Assembly (NCBI GenBank): GCA_015665455.1
Contig: JADFAD010000001.1
Coordinates: 1-64,000, forward strand
Length of the DNA: 64,000 nucleotides
DNA from: Oceanospirillaceae bacterium
GTDB taxonomy: Bacteria > Pseudomonadota > Gammaproteobacteria > Pseudomonadales > Litoribrevibacteraceae
Direction: 5' to 3'
This document shows positions 17,734-26,067 of the stretch, in pieces. The position numbers and the translations under genes were made by a program. Positions within the stretch are counted from its first letter, which is position 1, and each line of letters begins with the position of its first letter. The notes beneath the pieces are model-generated. The model had not been told where the DNA came from. It worked only from the letters and a program-made list of their open reading frames with translations, and made no database searches.

Positions 17734-18672
17734 ATGAAGAAGTTATTTATCGCGTTATTGGTTGGCTTTGTATTTGTTGGTGTTGGGTATGGTTTAGGTT
17801 CTAAGTATAAGTACGAGTTGTACGAAATGGCGATGTCTGTAGAGAAAGAAAAAGCAAAATTGTCGTCGGGCGTTTTAACAGTAGGAGATAATGAATTTGC
17901 TTATTTGGAAGGCCCTAAGACAGAAGGGCAGGCAACGCTTTTACTGATTCATGGCTTTGCCGCGAATAAAGAAAATTGGTTGCGCTTTGCAGCGAATTTA
18001 ACGGATCAGTATCACGTGATTGCGGTTGATTTATTAGGTCATGGCGAAAGCACGAAAAACCCTGCGTTGAGACACGACCTTGATGACCAAGTGGAGTATG
18101 TTCGTGGGTTCTTGGATGCAAAAGGGGTTGGTGAGATTCATGTGGCAGGGAACTCAATGGGAGGTGCCGTTTCGTCTCTCTTTGCTGCTACGTATCCTGA
18201 AAGGGTGAGGACTGTATCTTTGGTTAACCCGGCTGGAATCTTCGAACACAGAGCAGTACTTCAAGACTATTTAGATAAGGGAGAAAACCCTCTGGTTGTA
18301 AACTCTTATGATGATGTTCATAAATTAATGGCATTTGCGATGGTAGAAGCTCCCTTCATTCCATGGCCAATTACTGAGGTGGTTGCAGAGCGGTCAATGG
18401 CCAATAAAAAGTTGAATGATCAAATATTTCAGGAGTTTAGATCTGAGCATAAGTACGATTTTAAACATGCACTTACTACCATTAAGGCGCCTACATTAGT
18501 TATGTGGGGTCAGGAAGACAAAGTTATTAATTATAAGAACTCAGAAATATTTGATGCGCTAGTACCTAATTCTTCTGTGCTTATTTATGAAAACATCGGT
18601 CATGCACCCATGATTGAGATCCCTGAGCGGTCAGCAAAAGACATCGATAACTTTATTAATGAAAATTCATAA
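17734..18672 (+). CDS. Membrane-anchored alpha/beta hydrolase
   Basis: A 312-residue hydrolase with an N-terminal signal-anchor helix (about 3-21), so the catalytic domain is probably periplasmic or membrane-bound. HGFAANKENW supplies the oxyanion hole, GNSMGG holds the nucleophile Ser, and GQEDKV and IGHAPM hold the acid and base. I chose ATG 17734 because GGAG (17725-17728) is spaced 5 bases from it; the upstream GTG 17728 overlaps that site. As the gene after a Baeyer-Villiger monooxygenase, its likely job is hydrolysis of the ester product. Confidence 0.85.
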   Translation: MKKLFIALLVGFVFVGVGYGLGSKYKYELYEMAMSVEKEKAKLSSGVLTVGDNEFAYLEGPKTEGQATLLLIHGFAANKENWLRFAANLTDQYHVIAVDLLGHGESTKNPALRHDLDDQVEYVRGFLDAKGVGEIHVAGNSMGGAVSSLFAATYPERVRTVSLVNPAGIFEHRAVLQDYLDKGENPLVVNSYDDVHKLMAFAMVEAPFIPWPITEVVAERSMANKKLNDQIFQEFRSEHKYDFKHALTTIKAPTLVMWGQEDKVINYKNSEIFDALVPNSSVLIYENIGHAPMIEIPERSAKDIDNFINENS

Positions 18673-18743
18673 AATACAACTTTGGTAGGAGTGATTGATT
18701 TAGGTTTGTTGAAATAATTCAATCACCCTTAGGGGGAATAAGA

Positions 18744-19562
18744 ATGAATAATTTGAAGGGGAAGGTAGCAGTTGTCACAGGCGCTGGTTCGGGTATTGGA
18801 CGCGCATTAGCAATTAAGCTGTCTAAAGAAGGGTGTAATTTAGCCATTTCTGATTTGAACATGTCGGGGCTTGAAAAGACACGAGCACTGGCTGAATCTT
18901 CAAATATTCAGGTGAAGTCTTATTCACTTGATGTGTCAGATAAAGAGGCTGTTTATGCTCATGCTGATGAAGTTGAGCGTGATTTTGGGGAAGTGAATTT
19001 AATCTTTAATAACGCAGGTGTTGCTCTTTCTTCAAAGCTTATTGATATTGATATGAAAGACTTCGAGTGGTTAATGAATATTGACTTCTGGGGCGTGGTG
19101 TATGGGACTCAGGCGTTTTTACCTAAGCTGATCGCTTCAGGTGATGGTCATATTATTAACATCTCAAGCGTTTTTGGGATGATCAGTGTTCCTAAGCAGG
19201 GCACTTATAACGCAGCCAAGTTTGCTGTACGTGGTTATACGGAAGCCTTAAGGCAAGAGTTATTGATTGATGATCTACCTGTTCAAGTGAGTTGCGTTCA
19301 TCCTGGAGGGATTAAAACGGAAATTGCTCGGAATGCTCGTGTCGGGGCCGGTGAGAATCGTGAAAGAATAGATACTGGATTTGATAAAGTCGCCAAAACA
19401 ACGCCGAGTAAAGCGGCAGACATAATCATTAAAGGTGTGAAAGTGAATAAGTCGCGAATTATGGTGGGAGCAGATGCACACGTAATTCATTTTATGTATC
19501 GACTATTAGGTTCCAAATACCAAACAGTGACACAGTTTTTAGCTAAAAAAGCACTCTTTTAA
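18744..19562 (+). CDS. Short-chain dehydrogenase/reductase (BVMO cluster)
   Basis: A 272-residue classical SDR. The cofactor motif TGAGSGIGRA is near the N-terminus, NNAG is mid-domain, the catalytic Ser is in NISSVFGM, and Tyr-Lys in YNAAK. An Asp after the second strand (SDLN) favours NAD(H). It is third in the AraC-controlled cluster, 71 bp after the hydrolase. It would fit oxidation of a secondary alcohol to the ketone used by the monooxygenase; this is inference. Confidence 0.9.
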   Translation: MNNLKGKVAVVTGAGSGIGRALAIKLSKEGCNLAISDLNMSGLEKTRALAESSNIQVKSYSLDVSDKEAVYAHADEVERDFGEVNLIFNNAGVALSSKLIDIDMKDFEWLMNIDFWGVVYGTQAFLPKLIASGDGHIINISSVFGMISVPKQGTYNAAKFAVRGYTEALRQELLIDDLPVQVSCVHPGGIKTEIARNARVGAGENRERIDTGFDKVAKTTPSKAADIIIKGVKVNKSRIMVGADAHVIHFMYRLLGSKYQTVTQFLAKKALF

Positions 19563-19641
19563 ATAATTTAATTAGAGGCTAAATGTTTATTCGATCTCTG
19601 ATTCAACGACCTGCTTGATTTAACCTTTCGTTGAGTTTTTC

Positions 19642-19668
19642 ACTCCGCCTAGTGGCGGAGTTTTTTTT
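19642..19668 (+). terminator. Intrinsic terminator after the BVMO-hydrolase-SDR cluster
   Basis: Perfect 8-bp stem ACTCCGCC/GGCGGAGT (19642-19649 with 19654-19661), loop TAGT, then an unbroken T run to 19668. It ends the cluster 80 bp after the SDR stop. Confidence 0.88.
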
Positions 19669-19792
19669 ATCTTTCTTTTCCTTCATTCATGACTATTCGT
19701 GAACATTAAATTTATTTAATATTGTCTCCATCTTGAGTTTAAATATCTCGTCGTACACTGATCCTGTCTTTTAATTAAACGGGAAATCGATC

Positions 19793-20362
19793 ATGAATAC
19801 GTTACAAAAAAAGTTAGCATCTCTTAGCGTTGTTACTGCATTAACTTTCGGCAGTGCTTCTACATTTGCGGATGATGAAGCAGCAGAATTGTTGCAATTA
19901 AAACGAACTCAGTTCACTGCTGAGAAGGCTTTAGAGAAAGTGTCAGAAAAGTACAAAGGACAGATACTTGAAATAGAGCTCGATGATAAAAATGATCAGT
20001 TGGTTTATGAGGTTGAAGTTGTTGATTTAGATAAAGAGAAAGTTTTCGAGTTGTATGTCAATCCATCCAACGGTGAGGTTGCGCTAAGCGAGACAGAGAG
20101 CTTAACGTTGTTAGGTTTTAATCGATTTGATGAGGATAAGTTGGCCGCGTTACAAAGCATGAAAGACAATAGTTTTTCTTTAATTGGTCAACTAGCAAAA
20201 GTAAAAACTGAGTATCCTGGTGTAATTAAGGAAGCGGAGTTCAAGCAAAGTAAAGGCGTAAGTTATTACAAGGTAAAGGTTCTCACCCATGACGGTAAGC
20301 GTCAAAAAGTAATCCTTGATGCTGCAACAGGGGATATGATTCCTGTAATGGATCATGATTAA
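19793..20362 (+). CDS. Periplasmic PepSY-domain protein
   Basis: A 189-residue exported protein. The signal peptide (1-26) ends STFADDEAA with a likely cleavage after ALA-type FA. Two PepSY-like repeats follow (about 36-105 and 118-187), each with a helix and strands such as ILEIELDDKNDQLVYEVEV and GVSYYKVKVL. PepSY domains often inhibit proteases or modulate sensor kinases in the envelope. A two-component system begins 50 bp downstream, so it is probably its target or sensory accessory. Confidence 0.85.
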   Translation: MNTLQKKLASLSVVTALTFGSASTFADDEAAELLQLKRTQFTAEKALEKVSEKYKGQILEIELDDKNDQLVYEVEVVDLDKEKVFELYVNPSNGEVALSETESLTLLGFNRFDEDKLAALQSMKDNSFSLIGQLAKVKTEYPGVIKEAEFKQSKGVSYYKVKVLTHDGKRQKVILDAATGDMIPVMDHD

Positions 20363-20411
20363 TAGAGTATCTCTGTAGTGATTAACAAGTTTCTTATTAA
20401 ATAGGTGGATA

Positions 20412-21092
20412 GTGAAAGTTCTAATTGTCGAAGATGACCGCACAACCAGAGAGTTTCTTCAGCAGGCTTTAACGGAGCAAGGTTATACCGTTGAAACCGC
20501 TGGAGACGGTCAAGATGGGTTGTTTATGGCATTAGAGCTGAGTTTTGATTTGATTGTTTTGGACAGAATGCTGCCAAAACTGGATGGGTTAACCGTATTA
20601 ACCACGCTTCGGTCTGGAGGCAATGAAACGCCGGTACTTATTCTTAGTGCCCTTGATAGTGTGGATGAGAGGGTGAAAGGTTTAAAGCATGGAGGGGACG
20701 ACTATTTAGTTAAACCTTTTGCTTTAGCTGAGTTGCTGGCAAGAATTGAAATTCTTGCGCGTCGGCCAGCAGGTCTTTCGAAAGCTCAGACTACGGAAAT
20801 TAAGTTGAAGAATTTAACTTTGGATATGCTCGGGCATAAGTTGATGATTGGCGATGAGTACGTGGAGCTTCAACCGAAAGAGTTTAAATTACTTCGTTAT
20901 CTATTGGAGCATCAAGACCAAGTGGTTTCTCGGACCATGTTATTTGAAGCGGTATGGGATTACCAATTTGACCCTCAAACCAATGTTATTGATGTGCATG
21001 TGGCAAGGCTTCGGAAAAAACTTAATGAAGTCAATTCGCTTGTGGAGATTGGGACTGTGAGAGGGGTGGGCTATCGCGTCATCTCGGAATAA
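20412..21092 (+). CDS. OmpR/PhoB-family response regulator
   Basis: A 226-residue regulator: receiver domain (1-115, acidic pair in VEDD, phospho-Asp in IVLDRMLP at about 51, switch Lys in LVKPFA) and a winged-helix DNA-binding domain (about 128-225, closing GTVRGVGYRV). GTG start at 20412 with AGGTGG just upstream. It is followed after 13 bp by its histidine kinase and preceded by a PepSY gene, a common trio. Confidence 0.93.
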   Translation: MKVLIVEDDRTTREFLQQALTEQGYTVETAGDGQDGLFMALELSFDLIVLDRMLPKLDGLTVLTTLRSGGNETPVLILSALDSVDERVKGLKHGGDDYLVKPFALAELLARIEILARRPAGLSKAQTTEIKLKNLTLDMLGHKLMIGDEYVELQPKEFKLLRYLLEHQDQVVSRTMLFEAVWDYQFDPQTNVIDVHVARLRKKLNEVNSLVEIGTVRGVGYRVISE

Positions 21093-21105
21093 TCCGATTC
21101 GTTGG

Positions 21106-22431
21106 ATGTTAAAAAAAAGCTCCGTTTGGCGGCTTACGCTCATCTACACATTACTAACCACTGTGTTGGTGACGTTTGTTTTACTCGCTTTGTATTACTT
21201 TAGTGTCGGGCAAGTCATTCGGGCCCAAGAAACAAGTTTTCATGAAGTGGTGGCTCAACACCGTTTATTGTCAAAACAACTCACGCAGTCTGAGTATAAG
21301 TTGCAATTCTCTCCTGAATTTCAGTTGTCTGGGGGATTGAGTTTAACTTTCCAACCAGAAAAAGGCTTAACCGACGTTGTTGGTCGTTTGTCTTCTGTTC
21401 CTGAACACGTTTCGCTATGCCCTAATGTTTCTAGGTTTCCCGTGTATCAGGCTCGGTACGATGATATTGAAATACTCTCTGGGTGCGCGCTTCCTGTTTA
21501 CGAGGGGAAAGTACTAGTTGCTCAGAATAGACAACAATTAGAGCGGTGGTTGGCTTTGTTCTGGAAGACAAGCTTGATTGCCATTCTCGTAACGATCGTC
21601 ATAGGTTCTTTGTGTGGTTTATGGTTCTCGAGGAAGGTGGTGACTAAAGTAAGCTCCGTAAATCGGATTGCCCGTAAGGTAGAGTCTGGGGACTTATCTG
21701 CAAGAATTCCTATAGATGACTCTGGTGATGAGTTTGATCAGATGGCTGTTCATATCAATAGAATGTTGAGTCAACTTGAAGACAGTTTCGAAACGGTTCG
21801 AGGAACAACGGATGCGATTGCTCATGATTTAAGAACGCCCTTAGGCCGTTTACGTTTGCAGTTGGAATATCTAGTTTGTCAGAAGGAGGAAACGGTTAAA
21901 ACGGATGTTCTCGTGGGGCTACTAGAAGAATTAGATCGGATCATTTCTACCTTTAAATCCATGTTAGAACTGACAAAATTAGAACATGGATTATTAGGCT
22001 CTGAAAAAGATAGAGTGTCCTTAGATGAATTAATTAATGACGCAGTTGAATTAATTCAACCGTTAGCAGAAGAGCAAAATCAAAATATCTTGGTTGACTT
22101 ACAGCCAGTTCAGATTCGTGGTGATTCCAGTTTGTTGTTTAGAGCGATATATAATTTGCTGGATAACTCCGTGAAGTACTCAGGTGAAGGCACAGAGATC
22201 AAAATTAAATTATCATCGAAGGATCTGGTGATTTCAGATAACGGTGTTGGTATTCCAGAAGAAGATGTCGCAAAGGCTTTTCAGCGGTTATCCCGTTTGG
22301 ATGCGAGTAGATCGCAGCCTGGTTACGGTTTAGGTTTGCCGATTGTTAAAGCGATTATTAATTTGCATGGAATGAAGATTAAAATGACTTCTAATAACCC
22401 AGGATTAAGGGTGAGGTTATCGTTATCATAA
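21106..22431 (+). CDS. Sensor histidine kinase partnered with the OmpR-type regulator
   Basis: A 441-residue kinase: membrane helix (about 11-31), periplasmic sensor (about 32-150) with a Cys pair (SLCPN and SGCALP), second helix (about 155-175), HAMP, HisKA with the phospho-His in IAHDLRTPLGRL, and HATPase (N box LLDNSVKYS, G boxes SDNGVGI and GYGLGLPI). It starts 13 bp after the regulator, so they form one operon. The Cys pair may form a disulfide in the sensor domain. Confidence 0.93.
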   Translation: MLKKSSVWRLTLIYTLLTTVLVTFVLLALYYFSVGQVIRAQETSFHEVVAQHRLLSKQLTQSEYKLQFSPEFQLSGGLSLTFQPEKGLTDVVGRLSSVPEHVSLCPNVSRFPVYQARYDDIEILSGCALPVYEGKVLVAQNRQQLERWLALFWKTSLIAILVTIVIGSLCGLWFSRKVVTKVSSVNRIARKVESGDLSARIPIDDSGDEFDQMAVHINRMLSQLEDSFETVRGTTDAIAHDLRTPLGRLRLQLEYLVCQKEETVKTDVLVGLLEELDRIISTFKSMLELTKLEHGLLGSEKDRVSLDELINDAVELIQPLAEEQNQNILVDLQPVQIRGDSSLLFRAIYNLLDNSVKYSGEGTEIKIKLSSKDLVISDNGVGIPEEDVAKAFQRLSRLDASRSQPGYGLGLPIVKAIINLHGMKIKMTSNNPGLRVRLSLS

Positions 22432-22502
22432 AGAGCAGTTGGAAATAATTGTTTGGCATTTACTTGGAGAGTAAATACCAAACAGCCTATTTTAGATCTA
22501 AA

Positions 22503-23252
22503 TTAGGCTTTTAGTGTTTGAACGACTTGTTTAAACACTCGAGGGCTTGCAATGAATACATCATTCACAGGCTTTGGTGAACCAGTGCTGTCACCGATAA
22601 GCGCTCCGGCTTCCTGAGCAATCAATAATGCTGCATCCAGTTTTGTCTGAGAGCCTTTGACAATAGCGCCATCTGTCTTACCTGCCGCAGCATAGGCAAT
22701 CGCCAGTAGGGGGCTGTCTTGGTCACAAAGACTGTAATTGGATTCTGTTAATTTCTGTGCTGTTTCAAAGTTATGGCTTGCTAACCAATTTCCGCTTAAT
22801 ACTTTGCCTGTCGCAGAGAAGTTGTCAGAGAAACGAATTCGTCGATCATTACTTTGAGCTCCACGTCCTTTAGAGGCTGTGAATTCTTCTTGCGTTGCTG
22901 GATTAATGATTACAGCATGCTCAGCTTTATCACGGAAATAATACGTAATAGCTAGTGCAAAAGCAGGGATTTGACGAATGTAATTAGAATGGGCGTCCAG
23001 CACTTGGATTTCCCAACGTGCATTGGCTGTACTGTCACCGATGGCTTCAAATTGTCCTACAACGTAATGCTCTGGGTAGCTTTTAGCTAAGAAACGAATA
23101 ACTTGTTGTTCTGCATGGCGTAAGTAATTTGGCAGAATAGTTGGAAGAGGTTTCCCTTCACGTATTTCAGAATCAAGACGGTCTTGGCTTGATACAAGGG
23201 ATTCAGCAGCGCGGCGCGCAGCGCGCAACGCATTATTCAGGTACGGATGCAT
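22503..23252 (-). CDS. suhB: SuhB-like inositol monophosphatase fold, catalytic site degenerate
   Basis: A 249-residue protein in the suhB position of Pseudomonas (divergent from trmJ-cysE-iscR). It aligns end to end with E. coli SuhB, including MHP at the N-terminus, PQF-like PAFALAI, GRGAQ.N.R and AYAAAGKTDG. The IMPase metal motifs are broken. The EES-type loop reads VGQFEA, and the DPLDGTTNFI motif reads QVLDAHSNYI, keeping only the second Asp. The WDxAAG motif reads LDAALL. Phosphatase activity is therefore doubtful. E. coli SuhB also acts in rRNA antitermination without needing its activity. ATG 23252 has AGGTGA 8 bases upstream; GTG 23264 is an alternative. Confidence 0.85.
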   Translation of the reverse strand: MHPYLNNALRAARRAAESLVSSQDRLDSEIREGKPLPTILPNYLRHAEQQVIRFLAKSYPEHYVVGQFEAIGDSTANARWEIQVLDAHSNYIRQIPAFALAITYYFRDKAEHAVIINPATQEEFTASKGRGAQSNDRRIRFSDNFSATGKVLSGNWLASHNFETAQKLTESNYSLCDQDSPLLAIAYAAAGKTDGAIVKGSQTKLDAALLIAQEAGALIGDSTGSPKPVNDVFIASPRVFKQVVQTLKA

Positions 23253-23500
23253 AAACGTATTCACCTGGTCGGTTAACAGAACTTTTAAAAGAGCGGAGCA
23301 ATGCTTAAAAAATAATCAGCTTTGCTCAAAATTGCGGCGAATTATAACAGAAAGTTTTAATCATACTAGAGAAGGTTATAAAAAAGTGACCAAAGGATAG
23401 GATTAGTTTTTGTGGTTCGGCTTTTGATAGTTCGCTTTCTGTTACACTAGACAGTCTATATCATATAATTTTGCTCATCTTATCAAGGTCCCTTTTTGGT

Positions 23501-24283
23501 ATGAAGTCAGTCGATACAGAAGTTACAACAAGTTCAAACCATACGTTTGAGATGCTAGATAATATTAGAATTGTCATGGTGAATACCACGCACCCTGGAA
23601 ATATTGGTGCAGCGGCGCGCGCAATGAAAACAATGGGGTTGTCAGACTTAGTTTTGGTCGAACCTAAAAAAGCGATTGATGATGAGTCAATTGCTCGTTC
23701 ATCCGGGGCAACGGATGTCCTTGAAGCGGCTCGTATTGTTCCAACACTTGATGATGCGATTGAAGACTGTGGTTTGGTGATTGGAACAAGCGCTCGTTCT
23801 CGCAGTATACCTTGGCCGTTATTAAATCCTCGTCAATGTGCAGAGCAATCTGTATTGACATCAAAACGTCAAAAAGTTGCAATAATATTTGGACGAGAAG
23901 ACAGAGGGTTAACGAATGATGAGTTGGCCAAATGTAACTTTCATGTTCATATCCCAACGAACCCTGAATACAGTTCATTGAATATAGGGGCGGCTATTCA
24001 GGTTATTAGCTATGAAATGCGCATGGCGATAGAGCTAAGCTCTAAAGGTGATGATCAGCTGTGGGGTGTTGAGTGGGATCGGGATCTGGCTTCAAGTAAG
24101 GAATTGGATGGCCTGATTGAGCACCTTGAGCAGGTTATGATTAAGTCTGAGTTTCTTGACCCTGAGAACCCTAGATACATAATGACTCGCATGAGGCGTC
24201 TGTTCAACCGAGCGATGCCTGATAAAGTTGAAGTGAATGTTTTTCGAGGCATTCTATCTGCAATTTCAAAGAAGTTTAATTGA
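23501..24283 (+). CDS. trmJ: tRNA (cytidine/uridine-2'-O-)-methyltransferase TrmJ
   Basis: A SPOUT-class methyltransferase that 2'-O-methylates position 32 in tRNA using S-adenosylmethionine. Motifs: NIRIVMVNTTHPGNIGAAAR, GTSARSR, IFGREDRGLTNDEL and PTNPEYSSLNIGAAIQ; the last forms the trefoil-knot cofactor site. The family start matches ATG 23552 (MLDNIRIV). I use ATG 23501, with AAGGT 11 bases upstream, because 23552 lacks a site; TTG 23471 is also in frame. It is divergent from suhB and upstream of the cysE leader. Confidence 0.93.
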   Translation: MKSVDTEVTTSSNHTFEMLDNIRIVMVNTTHPGNIGAAARAMKTMGLSDLVLVEPKKAIDDESIARSSGATDVLEAARIVPTLDDAIEDCGLVIGTSARSRSIPWPLLNPRQCAEQSVLTSKRQKVAIIFGREDRGLTNDELAKCNFHVHIPTNPEYSSLNIGAAIQVISYEMRMAIELSSKGDDQLWGVEWDRDLASSKELDGLIEHLEQVMIKSEFLDPENPRYIMTRMRRLFNRAMPDKVEVNVFRGILSAISKKFN

Positions 24284-24334
24284 TAGTACTATTATTAAAT
24301 AAGCTTACGTTAAGCAGTGGTAGTTAGGAACACT

Positions 24335-24421
24335 ATGAAAATCAGCGTTAAAATGGAACTGAATTCAATCTTAGTTTGTCAGACGGCTAATCAAAGGCGA
24401 TGTTGTTGCTCAATAAAGTAA
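24335..24421 (+). CDS. Candidate poly-cysteine leader peptide upstream of cysE (28 aa)
   Basis: A 28-codon ORF in the 191-bp gap between trmJ and cysE. AGGA (24326-24329) is 5 bases before ATG 24335. It encodes four Cys of 28 residues, including a CysCysCys run (TGT TGT TGC, 24401-24409) just before the end (QRRCCCSIK, stop 24419-24421). cysE starts 53 bp later and encodes the first committed enzyme of cysteine synthesis. A Cys run in a short translated leader before a Cys gene is the layout expected for ribosome-stalling control, as known for poly-Cys leader ORFs in mycobacteria. Function is inferred. Confidence 0.55.
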   Translation: MKISVKMELNSILVCQTANQRRCCCSIK

Positions 24422-24460
24422 CAAGAGTGTTTTAGCGTATTTAAAGCCGAATATTGAATT
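24362..24460 (+). promoter_or_regulatory. Possible mutually exclusive RNA folds in the cysE leader
   Basis: TTGTTGC (24403-24409, the Cys codons) can pair with GTAACAA (24418-24424, spanning the leader stop). CGGCT (24384-24388) can pair with AGCCG (24445-24449), and AATTCAAT (24362-24369) with ATTGAATT (24453-24460), which abuts the cysE ribosome site at 24461-24468. A ribosome held at the Cys codons would block the first two. I see no T-run terminator, so control would be translational or Rho-dependent. The helices are short and AU-rich, and were paired by eye. Confidence 0.3.
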
Positions 24461-24474
24461 GAGAAGAGATCAAC

Positions 24475-25293
24475 ATGTTTAAACGTCTGAAAGAAGATAT
24501 AGCCAGTGTTTTTGAGCGAGACCCTGCTGCTCGGAATTCCTTTGAGGTATTAACCAGTTATCCTGGTGTGCATGCCGTTTTATTTCATCGTGTTTCTCAT
24601 GCTTTCTGGAAAAAAGATTTGAAGTGGATGGCTAGAAGTGTGTCAAACTTTAGCCGATTTGCTACAGGCATTGAGATTCATCCTGGCGCAACCATAGGTC
24701 GACGCTTTTTTATCGACCATGGTATGGGAGTTGTTATTGGGGAAACGGCTGAGATTGGTGACGATGTTACTCTGTATCATGGCGTGACTCTCGGTGGTAC
24801 TACGTGGAATAAAGGTAAGCGCCATCCTACTTTAGAAGATGGCGTTGTGGTTGGGGCGGGTGCGAAGGTGCTTGGTCCAATTACTGTTCAAGCAGGCGCT
24901 AAAGTAGGCTCTAATTCTGTTGTGACGAAGGATGTTCCAGAAGGGGCGACCGCTGTTGGTATTCCCGGTCGCATTATTCGTAAACACGACGCCTGTTCAG
25001 ATGAAGCTGAGCGCCGAAGAAGAGCCATTGCGGAAAAGATAGGCTTTGTCGCTTATGGTGAAACTCAAGATACGAATGACCCTATTGCTCAATCGATTCG
25101 TGGGCTTCTGGATCACATTCTTGCGGTGGACCATAAATTAGAGGCTATGTGTCAGACGCTAGAGAAACTTGACAGTACTTATCATGATGAAGCGTTGCCT
25201 GAATTGAATCCCCAGGATTTTGAAGGGGTGACAAGTGAGGATACACCTTCGGAAGTGGTTGCTGAGATGCTGTCGGATGACAAAAGAAAGTAG
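24475..25293 (+). CDS. cysE: Serine O-acetyltransferase CysE
   Basis: A 272-residue cytoplasmic enzyme that acetylates L-serine with acetyl-CoA, the committing step of cysteine synthesis. It has an N-terminal helical domain (1-65) and a left-handed beta-helix of hexapeptide repeats (about 65-170), with the active-site segments [19 protein letters not shown] and [11 protein letters not shown]. The C-terminal tail (about 180-272) is longer than in short CysE forms. GAGAAGAG (24461-24468) precedes ATG 24475. The poly-Cys leader ORF lies just upstream, and the Fe-S regulon, a heavy cysteine user, follows. Confidence 0.95.
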   Translation: MFKRLKEDIASVFERDPAARNSFEVLTSYPGVHAVLFHRVSHAFWKKDLKWMARSVSNFSRFATGIEIHPGATIGRRFFIDHGMGVVIGETAEIGDDVTLYHGVTLGGTTWNKGKRHPTLEDGVVVGAGAKVLGPITVQAGAKVGSNSVVTKDVPEGATAVGIPGRIIRKHDACSDEAERRRRAIAEKIGFVAYGETQDTNDPIAQSIRGLLDHILAVDHKLEAMCQTLEKLDSTYHDEALPELNPQDFEGVTSEDTPSEVVAEMLSDDKRK

Positions 25294-25465
25294 TCCTTGT
25301 TTTGATTCAGCGAGAAATAGTGGCTATCTATGAGAAAGGTGACTTTTGCTTTTTTCATAGGTAGAATGCGGCTGTTTTTAAGCTGAACAAGGCATTTCTA
25401 GCTTTGTGAGTTTGTTCAATCCCTCCTCTTTATTCCCGTTATTACCATGTCTCCTATAAGGTTTT

Positions 25466-25490
25466 ATACTTGACTAAAATTGTCGGGTAT
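25466..25490. promoter_or_regulatory. Type 1 IscR binding site overlapping the iscR promoter
   Basis: This 25-bp stretch matches the E. coli type 1 IscR consensus (ATASYYGACTRWWWYAGTC then RRSTAT) at 24 of 25 positions by hand; the only mismatch is T for A at 25481. It covers the -35 box and most of the spacer of the promoter at 25470-25498, where bound [2Fe-2S]-IscR would repress its own operon. Confidence 0.88.
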
Positions 25491-25498
25491 TAGATAAT
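25470..25498 (+). promoter_or_regulatory. Sigma-70 promoter of iscR
   Basis: TTGACT (25470-25475), 17-bp spacer, GATAAT (25493-25498), ending 43 bp before the iscR ATG. The rest of the 248-bp cysE-iscR gap shows no other clear element. Confidence 0.8.
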
Positions 25499-25541
25499 GC
25501 GAGTCTGATTTCTATTACGTTTTTTCAAATGAGGTTGGTTC

Positions 25542-26018
25542 ATGCGTTTGACAACCAAAGGCCGTTACGCGGTGACTGCAATGCTTGATCTGGCATTGCA
25601 TGTTGAAAAAGGTCCGATCAGTCTGGCTGATATTTCTCAACGCCAAGGTATCTCTCTTTCTTATCTAGAACAGCTTTTTGCGAAATTACGCCGAAATGGA
25701 CTAGTTACCAGTGTTCGTGGTCCTGGTGGTGGTTATAGATTAAGTCGACCAAGCATTGAAATTTGTATTGCTGATGTTGTCGATGCAGTGAGTGAAAAAG
25801 TTGATACCACTCGCTGTGGCGGTTCGGGTGGTTGTCAGGATGGCGATGAGTGCTTAACGCATCATTTATGGCAAGACCTTAGTAATCAAATTCATGATTT
25901 TTTGAGTGATATATCTTTAGCTCAGTTAGTGTCTAAGAGAGAAATTCAAGCCGTTGCTGAAAGACAAGATCAGAAACAGCGTCAAGAGCATAAGGAAAAC
26001 ATCATTGCTTCAATCTAA
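25542..26018 (+). CDS. iscR: Fe-S cluster-sensing repressor IscR
   Basis: A 158-residue Rrf2-family regulator. The N-terminal winged helix ([20 protein letters not shown], recognition part [18 protein letters not shown]) binds DNA. Three Cys spaced [13 protein letters not shown] (about 92, 98, 104) plus the nearby His ligate a [2Fe-2S] cluster. Cluster-bound IscR represses type 1 sites; one lies over its own promoter. It heads an operon with iscS and a complete suf set, not iscUA-hscBA-fdx. Confidence 0.96.
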   Translation: MRLTTKGRYAVTAMLDLALHVEKGPISLADISQRQGISLSYLEQLFAKLRRNGLVTSVRGPGGGYRLSRPSIEICIADVVDAVSEKVDTTRCGGSGGCQDGDECLTHHLWQDLSNQIHDFLSDISLAQLVSKREIQAVAERQDQKQRQEHKENIIASI

Positions 26019-26067
26019 ATATGATGTATTGATTTTAGAACTTTATCTATTAGCGGGTGTGTAATTT

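Noticed and set aside
24422-24474. Intrinsic terminator between the poly-Cys ORF and cysE
   Set aside because: No GC-rich stem followed by a T run is present, so classical transcription attenuation is not supported. Translational or Rho-linked control would be needed.
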